A DNA stretch of 24,770 nucleotides from Syntrophomonadaceae bacterium (GTDB lineage Bacteria; Bacillota_D; Dethiobacteria; DTU022; UBA8154): the NCBI GenBank assembly GCA_007120815.1, contig SKMY01000089.1, positions 1 through 24,770 on the forward strand, given 5' to 3'. Both the position numbers and the translations under genes were made by a program. The stretch's first letter is position 1. Each line of letters starts with the position of its first letter. The notes under the pieces are model-generated. The model saw nothing but the letters and a program-made list of their open reading frames with translations, ran no database searches and was not told where the DNA came from. Shown one piece after another: positions 1 to 8,735 of this stretch.

Positions 1-822
1 CAACGTTTTTTAGATCCCGAAAAGGTCCTGGAGGCGCTTTCTACGCTGGCCGGGCAAAAGCAGCGCCGGGGTCTGGATATGGATTACTTAACCTTTGCCG
101 GTTCTGGGGAGCCCACCCTGAACCGGGAACTCGGCAGATACATTCGGTACCTGAAAAAGATCAGCCCCGTGCCGGTGGCCGTAATAACCAACAGTTCTTT
201 ACTTTGGGATGAACAGGTACGGAAGGACCTGCTGCTTGCCGACCTGGTTGTTCCTTCCCTGGATGCCGCCTGCGAGGCCGTTTTTCAGCAGGTTAACCGG
301 CCCGCTGAAAACGTGTCCTTGGACCGGGTTATTCAGGGACTCCGGCAGTTTTGTGGTGAATTTGCCGGTCGTATCTGGCTGGAAGTCCTGTTGTGTCGTG
401 GGATGAATGACAGTGAGGGAGAACTCCAGCGCCTTGCCGGGGTTATCAGCACCCTGAAGGTGGACAAGGTCCAGATTAATACGGTATCGCGCCCTCCCGC
501 CCTGGAAAGCGCGGGTCCTGTCCTGCCGGAAACGCTGCATCGTTTCCAGGGATTATTGGGAGGTCAAGGGGAAATAGTGGAAGACGAGGGGAGTTTGATC
601 AGAAAAAATGTGGAAAAAGAGCTGGAAAAAGCCCTTCTAGCCCGTTTAAAATACAAACCCGGAAACCTTCACACCCTGGCCCGGGAAATAAATAAAAGCG
701 GCCAGGAAGTTATCAAGGTGCTGGCCCGCCTGGAAAAAGAAGGGGTCGTTCAGCGCTTCATGCGGGGCAAAACCTCTTATTATCGCATTCTGGGAAATAA
801 GGATGAAAGGAGTTATTCCTGA
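1..822 (+). CDS. Radical SAM protein with C-terminal winged helix (5' end missing)
   Basis: The reading frame is open from base 1, so the gene begins outside the window; the methionine at 79 is internal. The TFAGSGEPTLN stretch just after base 79 is the glycine-rich GxGEPTL SAM-contact motif seen in COG0731-type radical SAM enzymes (the group that includes wyosine-type tRNA enzymes). The CxxxCxxC cluster motif would lie upstream and cannot be seen. The middle of the protein reads as a TIM-barrel with alternating hydrophobic strands (VAVITNSS, IWLEVLLCRGMND, KVQINTVSRPP). The last ~60 residues (ARLKYKPGNLHTLA to SYYRIL) look like a winged-helix domain. The stop overlaps the next start by one base (TGATG), so the CoA-transferase is translationally coupled. 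The family is fairly certain; the substrate is unknown. Confidence 0.8.
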   Translation, partial: QRFLDPEKVLEALSTLAGQKQRRGLDMDYLTFAGSGEPTLNRELGRYIRYLKKISPVPVAVITNSSLLWDEQVRKDLLLADLVVPSLDAACEAVFQQVNRPAENVSLDRVIQGLRQFCGEFAGRIWLEVLLCRGMNDSEGELQRLAGVISTLKVDKVQINTVSRPPALESAGPVLPETLHRFQGLLGGQGEIVEDEGSLIRKNVEKELEKALLARLKYKPGNLHTLAREINKSGQEVIKVLARLEKEGVVQRFMRGKTSYYRILGNKDERSYS

Positions 823-2015
823 TGGAAGAAACCAGACCTTTACACGGTGTTCGGGTGCTGGATCTGACCCGGGTTTTGGCAGGACCTTTTTGCACGCTGC
901 AGTTGGCCGATCTCGGTGCAGAAGTCATCAAAATTGAAATGCCCGGCCGGGGAGACGATTCCCGGTCATTTGGGCCCTTTATAGGGACGGAGAGCGCGTA
1001 CTTCTTGAGCCTGAACCGGAACAAAAAAAGCATGACGTTGAACCTTAAAAGCCCGGAGGGACGGGATATCATGAAACAGCTCGTTCCTCATTTTGATATC
1101 CTGGTGGAAAACTTTCGCCCGGGTACCCTTGAAAAATTGGGCCTGGGATACGATGTTCTTTCTGCAGTGAACCCCAGGCTGGTTTACGCTGCCGTATCCG
1201 GGTTTGGCGCAACGGGACCGGACACGCAGAAACCGGCCTATGATATCGTGGTCCAGGGCCGTGGGGGGCTGATGAGCATCACCGGGGAGGAAGAGGGCGG
1301 GCCCACCCGGGTGGGCGCCTCCATTGGAGATATCGCCGCGGGACTTTTTACTGCCATCGCAATATTGTCCGCACTTCTGGTAGCCCGCAACACGGGGAAA
1401 GGCCAGAAAATAGATATATCTATGCTGGACACCCAGGTAGCTCTCCTGGAAAACGCCATTGCCCGTTACACGGTGTCCGGTGAAGTACCGCAGCCCTTGG
1501 GTAACCGTCATCCTTCCATCACGCCCTTTAGTTCTTTTCAGGCCCATGACGGCTATGTCATTATTGCTGCCGGCAATGACCGCCTCTGGACCAGGCTGTG
1601 CCATGTTATGGGCGTACCTGAGCTGACGGATGACCCGAGGTTCGTTGACAATGACAGCAGGACGCAAAACTGGTCGGAACTCAAGCCTCTCCTGGAAGCT
1701 GTGATACAGCAGAAGCCCGTGGAGTACTGGTTGGAGCATCTGGAACGAGAAAACATTCCCTGTGGTCGAATCCAAAGGGTGGACCAGGTCCTTCAGGACC
1801 CCCAGATTACAGCCCGGGATATGATCAGGAATATGGTGTTAAAAACTGGAGAACAGTTTACCGTGGCAGGAATCCCTTATAAGTTTTCATCGGCCAACTG
1901 CGAAAAAATTGTTTCTCCACCCATCCTGGGGGAACATACCGGGGAGATGCTTCAAACACTTTTGGGTTTAGATAAAGGGCAGATTGAGCGGTTGGCTCAA
2001 AAAGAGGTCATTTAA
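822..2015 (+). CDS. CaiB/BaiF family class III CoA-transferase
   Basis: 397 residues, the usual length for family III CoA-transferases, which move CoA between an acyl-CoA and a free carboxylic acid through an enzyme-bound aspartyl-CoA thioester. Visible hallmarks are GVRVLDLTRVLAGPFC near the N terminus, LGAEVIKIEMPGRGDDSR (residues 32-48), the NFRPGTLEKLGLGY block (97-110), and GASIGDIAAGLF, where Asp170 sits where formyl-CoA transferase has its catalytic Asp169. The start is fixed by AAAGGAG at 806-812, nine bases before ATG 822, and the gene overlaps the upstream stop. It lies in a run with an alcohol dehydrogenase and an aldehyde oxidoreductase, so a role in activating the acid produced by those enzymes is plausible. 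The actual acid and CoA donor cannot be read from the sequence. Confidence 0.93.
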   Translation: MEETRPLHGVRVLDLTRVLAGPFCTLQLADLGAEVIKIEMPGRGDDSRSFGPFIGTESAYFLSLNRNKKSMTLNLKSPEGRDIMKQLVPHFDILVENFRPGTLEKLGLGYDVLSAVNPRLVYAAVSGFGATGPDTQKPAYDIVVQGRGGLMSITGEEEGGPTRVGASIGDIAAGLFTAIAILSALLVARNTGKGQKIDISMLDTQVALLENAIARYTVSGEVPQPLGNRHPSITPFSSFQAHDGYVIIAAGNDRLWTRLCHVMGVPELTDDPRFVDNDSRTQNWSELKPLLEAVIQQKPVEYWLEHLERENIPCGRIQRVDQVLQDPQITARDMIRNMVLKTGEQFTVAGIPYKFSSANCEKIVSPPILGEHTGEMLQTLLGLDKGQIERLAQKEVI

Positions 2016-2034
2016 ATAAATAGGAGGGAGAACC

Positions 2035-3201
2035 ATGCAGATATTGAAATCCCACCGCTACGTGTCTCCACCCGAAATTATATCGGGGATGGGCTGCTTA
2101 AAAGAAGCGGTTTCCCACATGAAAAAGCTGGGAGCCAGGGCGCTGGTGGTGACCGATGAAACCATGAGCAACGTTGGGCTGGTGGAAGACCTGAAAGGGT
2201 TATTGGAACAAGCGGGAATCGAGGCGGTTGTTTTCGACCGGGTAAACGAGGAGCCCACAACAAAGCATGTGGAGGACGGGGTTGCCTGCTTGCAGGAAAA
2301 TCATTGCCAATTCCTGATCGGACTGGGAGGAGGGAGCCCCATCGATGCGGCCAAGGTCATTTCAGCGGCCGCAAAACACAACCAACCTTCTCAAGCCTTT
2401 CAGGGAATTGATAAAATTAAAGGGCCTATCTACCCACTGGTTGCCATTCCTACCACGGCAGGTACCGGAACGGAGGTCACCCGGGTCAGCATCATTACGG
2501 ACAAAACGGATAATGTGAAGATGCTCATCATGAGCAATTATCTCGTCCCGGACATGGCTGTGTGCGACAGCAACCTTACGATTTCCATGCCCCGGAGGCT
2601 AACGGCGGCCACCGGGTTGGATGCCTTAACCCATGCAGTGGAAGCCTTTGTTTCTGTCAAGGCCCAGCCCATGACGGATATACTGGCCCTGGAAGCTGTC
2701 CGGTTGTTAAGCCGTTACCTGCGGCGGGCCTGGTGCAACGGTTCGGACCTGGAGGCGCGCTATTACACCATGCATGCAGCGACCCTGGCGGGGCTGGCTT
2801 TTAGTAATTCTTCCGTTGCCCTTGTCCACGGAATGTCCCGACCCATCGGCGCCTGTTTCGGGGTTCCCCACGGGGTTTCCAATGCCGTACTGCTTCCAGC
2901 CGTTTGCCGTTTCACCCTGCCTGGTGCCATTGAACGGTTTGCAAGGCTGGCTGAAGCCATGGGAGAACCGGTCCAGGGGCTTTCCCCGCTGGAGGCAGCG
3001 GAACGGGCAGTGGCGTTTATGGAACGGCTGTGTCAGGATTTTAATATGCTGGGTTTGAGAAATGCAGGTGTTGACCGGGATGAATTGGAAAAAATGGCCA
3101 CAAAAATGGCCCATGACGCCATCGCCAGCGGCAGCCCGGGAAACAACCCCCGAATTGCCACAAATGATGAAATTGTGCAGCTTTACATGGAGGCCTTCTG
3201 A
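2035..3201 (+). CDS. Iron-containing (group III) alcohol dehydrogenase
   Basis: 388 residues, typical of the Fe-ADH family (FucO, AdhB, YqhD and relatives), which interconvert alcohols and aldehydes with NAD(P)H. The nucleotide-binding loop GGGSPIDAAK is at residues 98-107 and the family signature around GTGTEVTRVSII at 144-154. The four metal ligands are all present: Asp196 and His200 in GLDALTHAVEAF, His265 in LVHGMSRP, and His279 in GVPHGVSNA. The start has a strong AGGAGGGAG eight or so bases upstream of ATG 2035, and the gap from the CoA-transferase is only 19 bases, so it belongs to the same operon. Its aldehyde product or substrate would suit the AOR-family enzyme encoded next. Substrate specificity is not readable. 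Confidence 0.95.
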   Translation: MQILKSHRYVSPPEIISGMGCLKEAVSHMKKLGARALVVTDETMSNVGLVEDLKGLLEQAGIEAVVFDRVNEEPTTKHVEDGVACLQENHCQFLIGLGGGSPIDAAKVISAAAKHNQPSQAFQGIDKIKGPIYPLVAIPTTAGTGTEVTRVSIITDKTDNVKMLIMSNYLVPDMAVCDSNLTISMPRRLTAATGLDALTHAVEAFVSVKAQPMTDILALEAVRLLSRYLRRAWCNGSDLEARYYTMHAATLAGLAFSNSSVALVHGMSRPIGACFGVPHGVSNAVLLPAVCRFTLPGAIERFARLAEAMGEPVQGLSPLEAAERAVAFMERLCQDFNMLGLRNAGVDRDELEKMATKMAHDAIASGSPGNNPRIATNDEIVQLYMEAF

Positions 3202-3310
3202 CCTACACGGGTTTTCCCAACCAAAAAGGAAGCTCCCTGCAGTCGGAGGACGGCATAATCAAGGAATTTCCGGTGACAAGAAAAATTTGTTGAGAATCGA
3301 GGTGTAGACC

Positions 3311-5164
3311 ATGGTATCCGCCTTTAGAGGCAAATTGCTGGAAGTAAACCTGACCGGCGGCAAAGCCCAGGAAAAAAGTATCCCGGAAAAGGACTTAAAG
3401 GATTACCTGGGCGGCAGCGGTTTTGCTGCAAAGTGGTTTTATGAAACGGGCATGATGGCTGTTGAACCATTGGACTCCGAGGCGCCCCTCATGGTAATGA
3501 CAGGACTGCTGACAGGGTTAAATGTACCGACTGCCTGTAAGGCTTCATTTTGCGGACGCTCCCCGGCAACCGGCATCTGGTCCGAATCTACGGTGGGAGG
3601 GCGTTGGCCGTCGGTTTTACGAAGCTGCGGATTTGACGGAATCATCATAACGGGCCGTTCCGAGGAACCCGTTTACCTCTACCTGGATGAAGAACAAGTT
3701 GAACTTAGAGACGCCGGCCATCTTTGGGGAAAAGATGTTTACGCTGTCCAGGAGGCCATCCGGGAAGAACTTGATGACGACGGTGTAAAGGTGGCTGCCA
3801 TCGGCCCGGCTGGAGAGAACGGGGTTCTTTTTTCTTCAATTATTGTTGACGGCCACGATGCCCGGGCTGCAGGACGGGGAGGTATGGGCGCCGTTATGGG
3901 CTCTAAAAGGCTCAAAGCCATTGCGGTGTCCAAAGGAAAGCGTATGCCAAAGCCCTGGGATCCCGATAGGCTTTCCCGGTCCCGGCGGGCTGCTGTCCCG
4001 CGTATCCGAGAAAAGACCAGGGGTTTAACCGATTTTGGCACGGCTGGAGGGGTCCCGGTGGTTGAAAAACTGGGCGACCTTCCCATACGGAACTGGACGC
4101 GGGGTTCCTGGACAGAAGGGGCGGCAAAAACCTCGGGACAGGCCATCATGGAAAGCGTGGGTGTTAAGCATTATGCATGCTACCGCTGCCCTATCCGCTG
4201 CGGCAAGGAAGTTCGGGTGACAAAAGGCCCCTATGCCGGAACGGAAGCTCACGGGCCGGAATACGAAACAGCGGCAGGATTCGGGGCCCATCTACTAAAC
4301 GATGATCTTCATATTGTGGTGGCTGCCAACGACCTGTGCAACCGGCTCGGCCTGGACACCATGTCAACGGCATCGGTCATCGCTTTTGCCATGGAGCTTT
4401 ACGAGCACGGTATGATTACGTCTGAAGACACTGGCGGCATGGAATTAACATGGGGAAGCCCCGAGGCGATCCTCAAGCTGGTGGAACAAATCGCCAAACA
4501 GGAAGGAATCGGTTCTATTTTATCCCGGGGTGTTCGCCGGGCGGCTGAACACTTTGGCCCGCTGGCGGCGGAGTTTGCCGTGGAAACCAAGGGGCTGGAA
4601 TACGCCTTTCATGATCCGCGGGCCTTTACCAGCATGGCCGTTATCTATGCTACTGCAAACCGGGGGGCCTGCCACCTGGAGGGGCTGACCTACTTCAGTG
4701 AAAACCGCGCCTTTCCCCCTGAGCTTATGGGCCTGGAACCGGAATACGACCCCCACGGGGTTGAAGGGAAAGCCCTGCTGGCAAAAACCATGCAGGACTA
4801 CATGAGCACGTACAATGCCCTGGGTTTGTGCAAATTTCTAATCCGAGGCCATGTGACGCCGGCGGAAGTCACCGAATGGGTGAATGCGTGTACAGGATGG
4901 AACCTGGATAGCGAAGCCCTGATGACTTCTGGTGAGCGTATATTTAATCTAAAGCGGCTTATTAACGTATCGCTGGGAATTAGCCGGAAAGATGATATGC
5001 TGCCGCCACGCCTCTTGGTGCACGACCGCCTGGAAGGTGCAGCAGGAGGAAGTATTCCCCACCTGGGAAAAATGCTGTGGGAATACTACGGGCTTCGAGG
5101 CTGGAGTCCGGAAGGCATACCCGGTGAAAAGCGGCTGGCTGAACTTGGACTGGCCGTTTATTAA
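3311..5164 (+). CDS. Aldehyde:ferredoxin oxidoreductase family protein (tungsten/molybdopterin)
   Basis: 617 residues, the standard AOR length. AOR enzymes oxidise aldehydes to acids (or the reverse) with a bis-pterin tungsten or molybdenum centre and a [4Fe-4S] cluster, passing electrons to ferredoxin. The N-terminal domain begins with the family pattern GKLLEVNLTGG and has LGGSGFAAKWFYE. The cluster ligands are visible as C290-x2-C293-x3-C297 with the distal Cys507 in GLCKFLIRG. GPEYETAAGFG (316-326) is the conserved pterin/active-site segment, and RGACHLEG (451-458) is another family block. GAGGTG precedes ATG 3311 at a good distance. The 109-base gap after the dehydrogenase shows no terminator that I can recognise. 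AOR paralogues differ widely in substrate, so only the class is assigned. Confidence 0.95.
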   Translation: MVSAFRGKLLEVNLTGGKAQEKSIPEKDLKDYLGGSGFAAKWFYETGMMAVEPLDSEAPLMVMTGLLTGLNVPTACKASFCGRSPATGIWSESTVGGRWPSVLRSCGFDGIIITGRSEEPVYLYLDEEQVELRDAGHLWGKDVYAVQEAIREELDDDGVKVAAIGPAGENGVLFSSIIVDGHDARAAGRGGMGAVMGSKRLKAIAVSKGKRMPKPWDPDRLSRSRRAAVPRIREKTRGLTDFGTAGGVPVVEKLGDLPIRNWTRGSWTEGAAKTSGQAIMESVGVKHYACYRCPIRCGKEVRVTKGPYAGTEAHGPEYETAAGFGAHLLNDDLHIVVAANDLCNRLGLDTMSTASVIAFAMELYEHGMITSEDTGGMELTWGSPEAILKLVEQIAKQEGIGSILSRGVRRAAEHFGPLAAEFAVETKGLEYAFHDPRAFTSMAVIYATANRGACHLEGLTYFSENRAFPPELMGLEPEYDPHGVEGKALLAKTMQDYMSTYNALGLCKFLIRGHVTPAEVTEWVNACTGWNLDSEALMTSGERIFNLKRLINVSLGISRKDDMLPPRLLVHDRLEGAAGGSIPHLGKMLWEYYGLRGWSPEGIPGEKRLAELGLAVY

Positions 5165-5211
5165 ACAGTCGTCCTGGAAAGCGTCATGGGTGCCGGATGG
5201 AAGGTGAAACA

Positions 5212-5454
5212 ATGATCAACGTTCGAGTCAGGTTATATTTAACCTTGCGCAAATACGCGCTGCCTGGAATGGATCAGGGGTACTGCCCGGTGGTGCTTCA
5301 AAACGGATCCACCGCGGCAGACCTGTTAAACCATTTACGCATTCCTGCCAGTGAGGAGTGCACGGTGGTCGTGAACAGCAGGATTGCCAAAAAAGATCTT
5401 ACATTAAAAAACAATGACCAGGTGTCCGTTTTACCCCCGGTTTCAGGAGGATAA
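5212..5454 (+). CDS. MoaD/ThiS-family small sulfur carrier protein
   Basis: An 80-residue ubiquitin-fold protein ending in the diglycine (PPVSGG) that is thiocarboxylated in MoaD and ThiS. The body shows NGSTAADLLNHLRIP, VVVNSRIAKKDLTLKNNDQVSVLPPVSGG-type order (beta strand, helix, then the ...V-N-...-D-Q-V-...-P-P-V-x-G-G end), as in the family. I chose ATG 5212 rather than the in-frame ATG 5197 because GGAAGGTG lies just upstream of 5212 and the protein then starts MINVRVRLY, the usual first strand. It follows the AOR gene by 47 bases. AOR-linked MoaD-like proteins are common in anaerobes and are thought to supply the dithiolene sulfurs of the tungsto- or molybdopterin. That role is inference from context. 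Confidence 0.88.
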   Translation: MINVRVRLYLTLRKYALPGMDQGYCPVVLQNGSTAADLLNHLRIPASEECTVVVNSRIAKKDLTLKNNDQVSVLPPVSGG

Positions 5455-5478
5455 TCTTATCAGAAGCCGGGGGCAATT

Positions 5479-5508
5479 GTTTTATCCTGAGCAGGAAAAA
5501 CCTCTTTT
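5479..5508 (+). terminator. Possible intrinsic terminator between the AOR and glycogen operons
   Basis: GTTTT(A)TCCTG at 5479-5489 can pair with CAGGAAAAAC at 5492-5501, a ten-pair stem with one bulged A and a very short AG loop (the inner pairs would probably open). It is followed by CTCTTTT. It lies 25 bases after the MoaD-like stop and 45 bases before glgB, where an operon boundary is expected. The T-run is short, so this is moderate evidence only. Confidence 0.4.
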
Positions 5509-5552
5509 AGCAAAGAATATGACAAATAACTAATCAGCAAGGATTGTTTGCC

Positions 5553-7445
5553 ATGGAGTCTGTTTTCCCCGATGCCTTTAACCTGTATTTGTTTCACGAA
5601 GGCAACTTGTTTAAAAGCTACAACATGCTGGGCGCCCATCTCCGGTTTGAGAATGGACAGGAAGGGGTGCGCTTTTCAGTGTGGGCTCCCCGGGCCAGGG
5701 AGGTTCGGGTCAGCGGCGACTTTAATGGGTGGCGCGGCAGCGTTCACCCCATGGAAAAAGTAAACCACTCGGGCGTATGGACCCTGTTCATTCCAGAAGC
5801 ACGCCAGAACCATGCCTACAAGTATGAGATTGTTACCCCACATGGCGAAATCCTGGAGAAAGCGGATCCCTATGCCTTTGAGTCTGAAATGAGGCCTGCT
5901 TCGGCCTCCCGTGTTTCTTCACTGGGCGGCTATCAGTGGGGAGACAACGCCTGGATAAAAAAGCGGGACAGCCAAACCCCTCATAACCTTCCGATGCTGA
6001 TTTACGAAGTTCACCTGGGATCTTGGAAACGAAAAAAATTCGGGGCTTTTTTGACGTACAGGGAACTGGCCGATCAACTGGTCGACTATGTCCTATCCAT
6101 GGGCTATACCCATATTGAACTGCTCCCTCTGGCTGAACACCCTTATGATGGGTCCTGGGGCTACCAGGCCACGGGCTATTATGCTGTGACCAGCCGTTTC
6201 GGAGGCCCTCACGATTTCATGTATTTTGTCGACCGCTGTCACCAGGCGGGCATTGGCGTCATCTTGGACTGGGTGCCCGGGCATTTCTGTAAAGACGCCC
6301 ACGGGCTGAGGCAGTTTGACGGCTTTCCTTTGTTTGAGCCCGAGGACGCCCGGAGAGCTGAGAATCCTCAATGGGATACGCTGAACTTTGACCTGGGCAG
6401 ACCGGAAGTCCGGAGTTTTCTCATCTCCAACGCCCTGTTCTGGATGGAGGTCTATCATGTAGATGGTTTACGGGTGGATGCGGTGGCCAGCATGCTCTAC
6501 CTGGATTTTGGCCGCGGACCCGACCAGTGGGTTCCTAACCCCTTCGGGGGACGGGAAAACCTGGAGGCGGTTTCTTTTCTAAAACAATTAAACGAGCAGG
6601 TTTTTCACCATTTTCCGGGGGCCTTGATGATCGCCGAAGAATCGACCCAGTGGCCCCTGGTCAGCGCACCGACGTACCACGGCGGACTGGGTTTTAATTT
6701 CAAGTGGAACATGGGCTGGATGAACGATACCCTGCGGTACATGGCCCTGGATCCCATCCATCGCCAAGCTCACCATGACTGGCTGACCTTTTCTTTCTGG
6801 TATACCCTTTCAGAGAACTTTGTCCTGCCCCTTTCCCACGATGAAGTGGTTCACTGCAAAAAATCCCTGGCGGACAAAATGCCGGGGGATTACTGGCAAA
6901 AATTTGCCAACCTGCGCGTACTTTATGGTTATATGATGGCTCACCCTGGCAAAAAGCTCTTGTTTATGGGTGGAGAAATCGGTCAGTTCTCCGAGTGGAA
7001 TTACGACAGCGAGTTGGATTGGAACGTGCTGGATTACGATATGCACGCCAAACTTCAGCGCTATGTCCGGGAGCTTAATTACTTCTATCTTGAGCAAAAG
7101 GCTCTTTGGGAGATGGATCACTGCGCTGAGGGTTTCCAATGGATCGACCCCCATGACATTAAGCAGAGCGTGATATCCTTTTTGCGAAGAAGTCCATCAT
7201 CTGGGGGCAGTGAGTTGATTATGATCTGCAACTTTACGCCGGCTGTTCACAGCGATTACCGGGTCGGTGTCCCCGGGCCGGGTAGTTACCGGGAGGTTTT
7301 CAACAGCGACCGGGACATATATGGGGGTTCGGGGCAGGTAAACCACGGTATCCTGGTGGCCCAACAGCAACCGTGGCAAAACCGGGATTGGAGCCTGCCA
7401 GTCCTTGTTCCCCCGTTGGCTGTCGTTGTGTTTGAGCGGGAGTAA
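5553..7445 (+). CDS. glgB: 1,4-alpha-glucan (glycogen) branching enzyme
   Basis: GH13 branching enzyme that cuts an alpha-1,4 chain and re-attaches it in alpha-1,6 linkage on glycogen. An N-terminal CBM48-type domain covers roughly residues 25-110 (VRFSVWAPRAREVRVSGDFNGW). The catalytic barrel follows, with MLIYEVHLGSWKR, region I DWVPGHF, region II GLRVDAVASMLY (nucleophile Asp309), region III MIAEESTQW (acid/base Glu362) and region IV LPLSHDEVVH (Asp430). ATG 5553 is preferred because AAGGA at 5539-5543 is correctly spaced from it; the in-frame TTG at 5544 sits directly on that site. The resulting 630 residues match the Bacillus-type enzyme. It is the first gene of the glycogen operon. Confidence 0.96.
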   Translation: MESVFPDAFNLYLFHEGNLFKSYNMLGAHLRFENGQEGVRFSVWAPRAREVRVSGDFNGWRGSVHPMEKVNHSGVWTLFIPEARQNHAYKYEIVTPHGEILEKADPYAFESEMRPASASRVSSLGGYQWGDNAWIKKRDSQTPHNLPMLIYEVHLGSWKRKKFGAFLTYRELADQLVDYVLSMGYTHIELLPLAEHPYDGSWGYQATGYYAVTSRFGGPHDFMYFVDRCHQAGIGVILDWVPGHFCKDAHGLRQFDGFPLFEPEDARRAENPQWDTLNFDLGRPEVRSFLISNALFWMEVYHVDGLRVDAVASMLYLDFGRGPDQWVPNPFGGRENLEAVSFLKQLNEQVFHHFPGALMIAEESTQWPLVSAPTYHGGLGFNFKWNMGWMNDTLRYMALDPIHRQAHHDWLTFSFWYTLSENFVLPLSHDEVVHCKKSLADKMPGDYWQKFANLRVLYGYMMAHPGKKLLFMGGEIGQFSEWNYDSELDWNVLDYDMHAKLQRYVRELNYFYLEQKALWEMDHCAEGFQWIDPHDIKQSVISFLRRSPSSGGSELIMICNFTPAVHSDYRVGVPGPGSYREVFNSDRDIYGGSGQVNHGILVAQQQPWQNRDWSLPVLVPPLAVVVFERE

Positions 7446-7496
7446 CAGTTCTTTTGTAAGCGAAGCGTGGGGACAAAACAATAAAGGGCTGGGCAG

Positions 7497-7516
7497 TAAC
7501 AATAAATTTATTGTTA
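7497..7516. promoter_or_regulatory. 20-bp perfect palindrome upstream of glgC
   Basis: The sequence TAACAATAAA followed directly by its exact reverse complement TTTATTGTTA occupies 7497-7516. It sits in the 93-base gap between glgB and glgC and ends eight bases before the AAAGGAGG ribosome binding site of glgC. It is far more AT-rich than its surroundings. It could be a repressor operator or, in RNA, a weak AU hairpin just ahead of the binding site. What binds it is unknown. Confidence 0.5.
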
Positions 7517-7538
7517 AATATTGTAAAGGAGGAATAAA

Positions 7539-8735
7539 ATGATCCGGGCAAAGGATTGTGTGGCCATGCTTCTGGCGGGTGGTGAAGGCCGCAGACTGGG
7601 CATATTAACCCGGGAGCTGGCCAAACCGGCTGTTCCCTTTGGCGGCAAATACCGCGTCATAGATTTTACACTGAGCAACTGCACCAACTCGGGAATCATG
7701 ACGGTGGGCGTGCTGACCCAGTACCAACCCCTCATTTTAAATTCCCATATCGGCATTGGGATCCCATGGGACCTGGACCGCAAGCACGGAGGTGTTACGG
7801 TGCTGCCCCCTTTTGTCAGAAAAAAAGGCGGCGAATGGTACAAGGGGACAGCGGATGCCATATATCAAAATTTCTATTTTATCGAACGATACCATTCGCA
7901 GTACGTGCTGGTTATTTCCGGGGATCATATCTACAAAATGGATTACTCCCTGATGCTGAAATACCACCAGGAAAAGCAGGCCGATGTGACCATCGCTGTG
8001 ATCCAGGTGCCCTGGAGCGAAGCCAACCGGTTCGGCATAATGAACACCGCCGAAGACGGAAGGATCGAGGAGTTTGAAGAAAAACCGGAAAACCCCCGAA
8101 ACAACCTGGCCTCCATGGGCATTTATATTTTCAACCGGGACGTGTTGCGCGAACACCTGGAAATCGATCAGCGTAAGCGGGCCTCCAGCAATGATTTTGG
8201 GAAAAACGTGATTCCTCAGATGCTTAAGGCCGGCTGCCGGATGTATGCTTACCAGTTTCAGGGTTACTGGAAGGATGTTGGCACCCTGGACAGTTTCTGG
8301 GAAGCGAACATGGATTTACTACTGGACAGTCCGGAGCTAGACCTTTACGATAGGAATTGGCCTATATATACCGTTAACCCCAATCAACCTCCCCACTACC
8401 TGGGTTCTTCAGCCCGGGTCAATCGCGCCCTGATCAATGAAGGGTGCATAGTTTTCGGACGGGTGGAACATTCCATCCTTTTCCCCGGGGTGCAGGTAGG
8501 AAAGGACAGCGTGATTCGAGATTCAATCATTATGTCGGGGACCATCATCGGTTCAGGGGTTGTGCTAAACCGGGCCATTATCGGTGAAAATTCCGCAATC
8601 GGGGACCGGAGTTACACGAGCAGCCGGGAAGGAGAAATTGTCCTGGTGCAGGAAAACTCTCAAATACCCCGGGATTCTGTGGTTGCTAGCACCCTCAACG
8701 GAGATATGGCGGGCTTGAGGGAGGATGTGACATGA
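7539..8735 (+). CDS. glgC: Glucose-1-phosphate adenylyltransferase (ADP-glucose pyrophosphorylase), catalytic subunit
   Basis: 398 residues. Makes ADP-glucose from ATP and glucose-1-phosphate, the committed step of glycogen synthesis. The nucleotidyltransferase domain carries [10 protein letters not shown] (12-21), [18 protein letters not shown] (26-42), the [10 protein letters not shown] loop (102-111), and SGDH at 127-130 with the metal-binding Asp129; FEEKP and [15 protein letters not shown] follow. The C-terminal part (from about residue 285) is a left-handed beta-helix of hexapeptide repeats ([34 protein letters not shown]). The start has a textbook AAAGGAGG seven bases upstream. The stop overlaps glgD by four bases (ATGA), pointing to coupled synthesis of the two subunits. 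Confidence 0.97.
   Translation: MIRAKDCVAMLLAGGEGRRLGILTRELAKPAVPFGGKYRVIDFTLSNCTNSGIMTVGVLTQYQPLILNSHIGIGIPWDLDRKHGGVTVLPPFVRKKGGEWYKGTADAIYQNFYFIERYHSQYVLVISGDHIYKMDYSLMLKYHQEKQADVTIAVIQVPWSEANRFGIMNTAEDGRIEEFEEKPENPRNNLASMGIYIFNRDVLREHLEIDQRKRASSNDFGKNVIPQMLKAGCRMYAYQFQGYWKDVGTLDSFWEANMDLLLDSPELDLYDRNWPIYTVNPNQPPHYLGSSARVNRALINEGCIVFGRVEHSILFPGVQVGKDSVIRDSIIMSGTIIGSGVVLNRAIIGENSAIGDRSYTSSREGEIVLVQENSQIPRDSVVASTLNGDMAGLREDVT

Noticed and set aside
966..1775. Long open frame (269 codons) on the minus strand
   Set aside because: It is entirely antisense to the CoA-transferase, has no family motif, and its composition mirrors the codon bias of the real gene.
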